Positions 61,551-64,000 of a stretch of DNA of 64,000 nt are shown piece after piece. Within the stretch, counting starts at the first letter, position 1, and the number at the start of each line of letters is the position of its first letter. This DNA comes from Schistosoma haematobium (lineage: Eukaryota > Platyhelminthes > Trematoda > Strigeidida > Schistosomatidae), in contig NC_067201.1 in the NCBI RefSeq assembly GCF_000699445.3, positions 24,877,033-24,941,032 on the forward strand, given 5' to 3'. Both the position numbers and the translations under genes were made by a program. The notes below the pieces were generated by a model that was given only the letters and a program-made list of their open reading frames with translations, had not been told where the DNA came from and made no database searches.

Positions 61551-61732
61551 GTGATTCTTGAGTTAATGCATACGAGAAAGTATCTGTTAGCTGTTTCATG
61601 ATAGTTTATGACTCTTTGGAGGAGTAGATCGTAAACCCTACCAGTGGCCGGTCGTTTATAACTCTACTAGAAAGTTCTGAACATAAACTCTGTGTGGAAA
61701 CCTAGTCTATTGCTAAACACCTGTAGATTATA

Positions 61733-61880
61733 AGCAAAGATAGATAGTGGCTAACAGTGGAATCCAGGACGCTCGTTTTGTCCTGCCCGGGACCCGTCAG
61801 CTGGATGTACCAATAGGAGACTGATCAATTACAGTCCTAATTATCAATGGGAAGATTCAAGTAAAGTAATACGAAGTGAA
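61733..61880 (-). repeat. Sm-alpha-type unit with mutated hammerhead
   Basis: Minus strand: helix I and cleavage region are perfect (TACATCCAG ... GCGTCCTGGATTCCACTG), but the core reads CTGACGG and CAAAACG, so it is inactive. It is joined to a tail segment in opposite orientation (GAGACTGATCAATTACAGTCC). Confidence 0.6.
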
Positions 61881-62004
61881 TCTCTATATTAGTTAGATAC
61901 AATCATTTAACACTCGATAATTTAAAGTTAATCACTATGACAAAAGATCTTTTCATTGACAGGTTATTATTTATCTTTCAGTATGTATGTTCACTATAAT
62001 CATC

Positions 62005-62390
62005 ATATGCTCACCAGTGCCTGGCTTCAAGAGTTATCTCCTGGAATTCTAGTGAGAAGCCGTGATCAGTGGAGACCAACCCGGTCTGTTGTGAGATAGT
62101 AACTCACTGATGACATGGTGGATGTGTCGCTCAATTTCGTGGATTAGTTAAAGTCAAACATTAACACCTATGGATGCCAGCTGGCTTAGTGGTTTAGAGG
62201 TTAAGCGTTACCCGCAAGACTGATAGGTCCTGGGTTAGAAGCTTCCGGGGCAGGGTCGTTGATGTGCACAGCTGAGGAGTTCCATACTAGGAAGAGACGG
62301 TCATCCAGCGTTTCCATGTTTTTCATGGTAGCTTAGCTTTAATTGATTCATGATTTCAATTATTAAATTACTACAATCTCTAACCAATCA
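62005..62390 (+). repeat. Type-B hammerhead/SINE unit, nearly full length
   Basis: In order: ATGCTCACCAGTGCC, GAGAAGCCGTGATCAGTGGAG, TTTCGTGGATTAGTT, A-box-like GGCTTAGTGGTTTAGAGG, B-box-like GGTCCTGGGTTAGAAGC, hammerhead GCACAGCTGAGGAGTTCC ... AGGAAGAGACGGTCATCCAGCG, end ACTACAATCTC. The first core box is intact (CTGAGGA); the second is GAGAC. Confidence 0.65.
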
Positions 62391-62527
62391 AAGAAACTAT
62401 AATGAATATAAAGTAACATTTGAAATTTTACAATTACCTGATTGGTAACAAGTATCTTAGTGATGATTCCATCAATCATTGTAACTGATCATACTTTAAT
62501 TGGTTCAACTTATTATTATTATTAAAG

Positions 62528-64000
62528 ATGATAGAATGGTTTACAGATTGGTTTGAACCTAATAGATACATTAAAACAATGAATCATATTAAAAAATATC
62601 AATATAATAATAAAGTCTTATTATCATTCATTATTATATTCAGTTTATTTATATGTAGTGTACTTCATTTCACTTATTGGAATGTGGATTTTACAATTTA
62701 TTCACTAACTACAATGAAATACATGGTAAGTTATATGATGATAAAGTAATAGTTAATAAAAAATATGTTTATCATCAGAGAGGGATACTTATTTATATTA
62801 TAGTAATTTCAATAGTTCAGATCATGAGTTAATTGAAGCTAGACTAACATGGAAAACCTGGAAGTATTGGATGGTCGTTTCGTTCTAGTATGGGACTTTC
62901 CAGCAGTGCATATCTACAATCCCAAACCCGGGACTCGAGCCTAGGACATTTGGTTTTGCAAGTGAATACTTAAACTCTAGACCACTGAGCTCGTATCCAA
63001 CTGTGTTCATGTCTAACTTCAACCAATCCACGAAAATGCTCGACTATCTTCCATTGTCCGAGGTAGATATCTGTCCCTACCTGACATCGATTGGCTCCAT
63101 TGATTATGGCAATTTCGTTGATTGGTTGAAGTTAGATATTAACGAGGTTGGATGCAAGCTCAGTGGTCTAGAGGTTAGTCGTTCGCTCGTGAGACTGAAG
63201 GTCCTGGGCTCGAGTCCTGTGAGTAGGATCATGGATGCGCATTGCTGAACAGTCCCATAGTAGGACGAAACGACCGTTCAGTGCTTCCGGGTTTTCAATG
63301 GTAATCTAGCTTCAATCGACTCACGAATTCAACTATTAAATTTTTTTAGTTTATAGAAAAAAATTCACATCATTAATGTATTGGAACCTAGAAACAAGAC
63401 AATATCTCGCCGTCTTATACTATCCAGTAGTAGTAGTAGTGCACTTTTAAATTATGATCAAAATAGTAACGTGTGCTTTTAATTAGTTCAATTAATATAT
63501 ACATTCAATTTATTATCAGGTTTTGTGGAGATTTTTTACTAAATTGATAGTTGAATTTATGAGTTTATTAGGGCTAAGCAACCATGAAAAATCTGAAAGG
63601 AGTGGATGGCCGTTTCATTCTAGTATGGGACTTTCCAGAAGTACACATCTACAATCCCACTTTGCGAGATTCAAACCCAGGACCCATCAGTTGCGCGCGC
63701 GAGTGCGTAACTACTAGGCCAATAAGCCGGCCAGGTTTTCCATGGTGGTCTGGCTTCAATTGACTCATGATCTCAACTATTGAAATTACTATAATATCTA
63801 CAAAAACCCTTCTGAGAATTTTTTTGTTTTAGGAAAATAAAATTCACATTGTGATCTTATATGATAGTGATCGAGATCTACAATATTTGAATAGCCTACT
63901 TAAATCTATATTTTATCATCAAAATGGAAGATTTCGATGTGATTTAAAAGCTTGTTGTCTATCAAACTTTTGTGATCGATTTATGAATGATTGTCAAACT
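62528..64000 (+). CDS. predicted type II membrane glycosyltransferase, first two exons (runs off the window)
   Basis: Exon 1, 62528-62725, encodes 66 residues: a charged N-terminus and one hydrophobic segment (VLLSFIIIFSLFICSVLHF, about residues 30-48), a typical Golgi signal anchor. It ends ATG|GTAAGT. Exon 2 starts at 63833 after TTTGTTTTAG, in phase 0, and reads ENKIHIVILYDSDRDLQYLN, then SLLKSIFYHQNGRF, open to the window end. The IHIVIL..SRDL..L.KS..FH pattern resembles the start of the catalytic domain of GT8-type enzymes such as LARGE or glucoside xylosyltransferases, but the DXD motif would lie beyond the window. The exon structure is well supported; the family call is an inference. 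The 1.1-kb intron is filled with type-B hammerhead repeats. Confidence 0.55.
62863..62910 (-). ncRNA. hammerhead-like motif, type B, mutated core
   Basis: Minus strand: GCACTG, CTGGAAA, GTCCCATACTAGAAC, GAAACG, ACCATC, CAATAC. The second box is intact; the first differs at two conserved positions. Confidence 0.5.
63237..63284 (+). ncRNA. hammerhead-like motif, type B, one core change
   Basis: GCGCATTG, CTGAACA, GTCCCATAGTAGGAC, GAAACGACC, GTT, CAGTGC. Helix II and the GAAA box are intact. G8 is C, and the cleavage triplet reads GTT, which is allowed. Loss of G8 should strongly reduce activity. Confidence 0.55.
63540..63800 (-). repeat. Type-B hammerhead/SINE element with inverted ends
   Basis: Left end ATAGTTGAATTTATGAG ... 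GGATGGCCGTTTCATTC, minus-strand hammerhead remnant (CTGGAAA core), inverted B-box (GATTCAAACCCAGGACC), then the opposite end CCAGGTTTTCCATGGTGG ... ATGATCTCAAC. Lies between the palindrome and exon 2 of the predicted glycosyltransferase. Confidence 0.6.

Larger units (their letters stand above)
62805..63340. repeat. Complete palindrome of two type-B hammerhead/SINE units
   Basis: A minus-strand unit (62815-63035) and a plus-strand unit (63100-63330) meet at a shared centre. Both have the end sequence, a hammerhead motif, A and B tRNA-like boxes and the CTAACTTCAACCAATCCACG-type block. The plus-strand half shows AAGCTCAGTGGTCTAGAGG and GGTCCTGGGCTCGAGTCCTG. Located in the intron of the predicted glycosyltransferase. 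Confidence 0.7.

Noticed and set aside
63160..63240. Possible tRNA gene (A and B box motifs)
   Set aside because: The boxes sit in a repeated SINE-like unit next to a hammerhead motif, and no acceptor stem or cloverleaf could be closed.
1..64000. CRISPR arrays, bacterial operons, phage or plasmid features
   Set aside because: Spliced genes, LINE/LTR/PLE elements and SINEs show eukaryotic nuclear DNA; no regularly spaced short repeats were seen.

Overview
The window looks like genomic DNA of a blood fluke (Schistosoma). The evidence is tandem and inverted copies of a hammerhead-ribozyme satellite of the Sm-alpha type, an RTE-like LINE with a TAAG tail, a CsRn1/Boudicca-like Gypsy element, a Penelope-like element with a GIY-YIG domain, AT-rich intron-containing genes with canonical GT..AG junctions, and clade-B-like serpins. 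I cannot name the species. All identity statements below come from reading by eye, not from alignment.

Layout. 1-2.9 kb: Sm-alpha-type repeats. 2.96-10.9 kb: left arm of a large inverted duplication, carrying serpin gene A (minus strand, six coding exons, 5328-10860). 11-39 kb: a transposon-filled spacer holding, in order, an RTE-associated repeat, a short head-to-tail RTE derivative, an almost complete RTE element (14551-17753) with a 15-bp target-site duplication, a SINE, a decayed Penelope-like element, an old Gypsy 3' end, the 5' half of a CR1-like element, a complete Gypsy element with identical LTRs (26917-33795) and a solo LTR (35650-35916). 39.1-48.6 kb: right arm, carrying serpin gene B (plus strand, six coding exons, 39190-44323). 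48.6-62.4 kb: dense SINE-like and hammerhead repeats with an RTE fragment and no convincing gene. 62.5-64 kb: the first two exons of a predicted type II membrane glycosyltransferase that runs off the window.

The two serpins are divergently transcribed paralogues with the same exon structure and intact splice sites, encoding about 385 and 386 residues. Both lack a signal peptide and both keep an inhibitory-type hinge. Their arms are a mosaic. Some blocks (flanking DNA, the last intron, most of exon 5) are almost identical. Exons 1-4 and the reactive-centre loop are strongly diverged. This suggests gene conversion combined with diversification of the protease-specificity loop.

The second theme is self-cleaving RNA. 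Two different SINE-like families, each with tRNA-like Pol III boxes, carry hammerhead-ribozyme cores. They repeatedly occur as inverted pairs, so whole elements are long palindromes.
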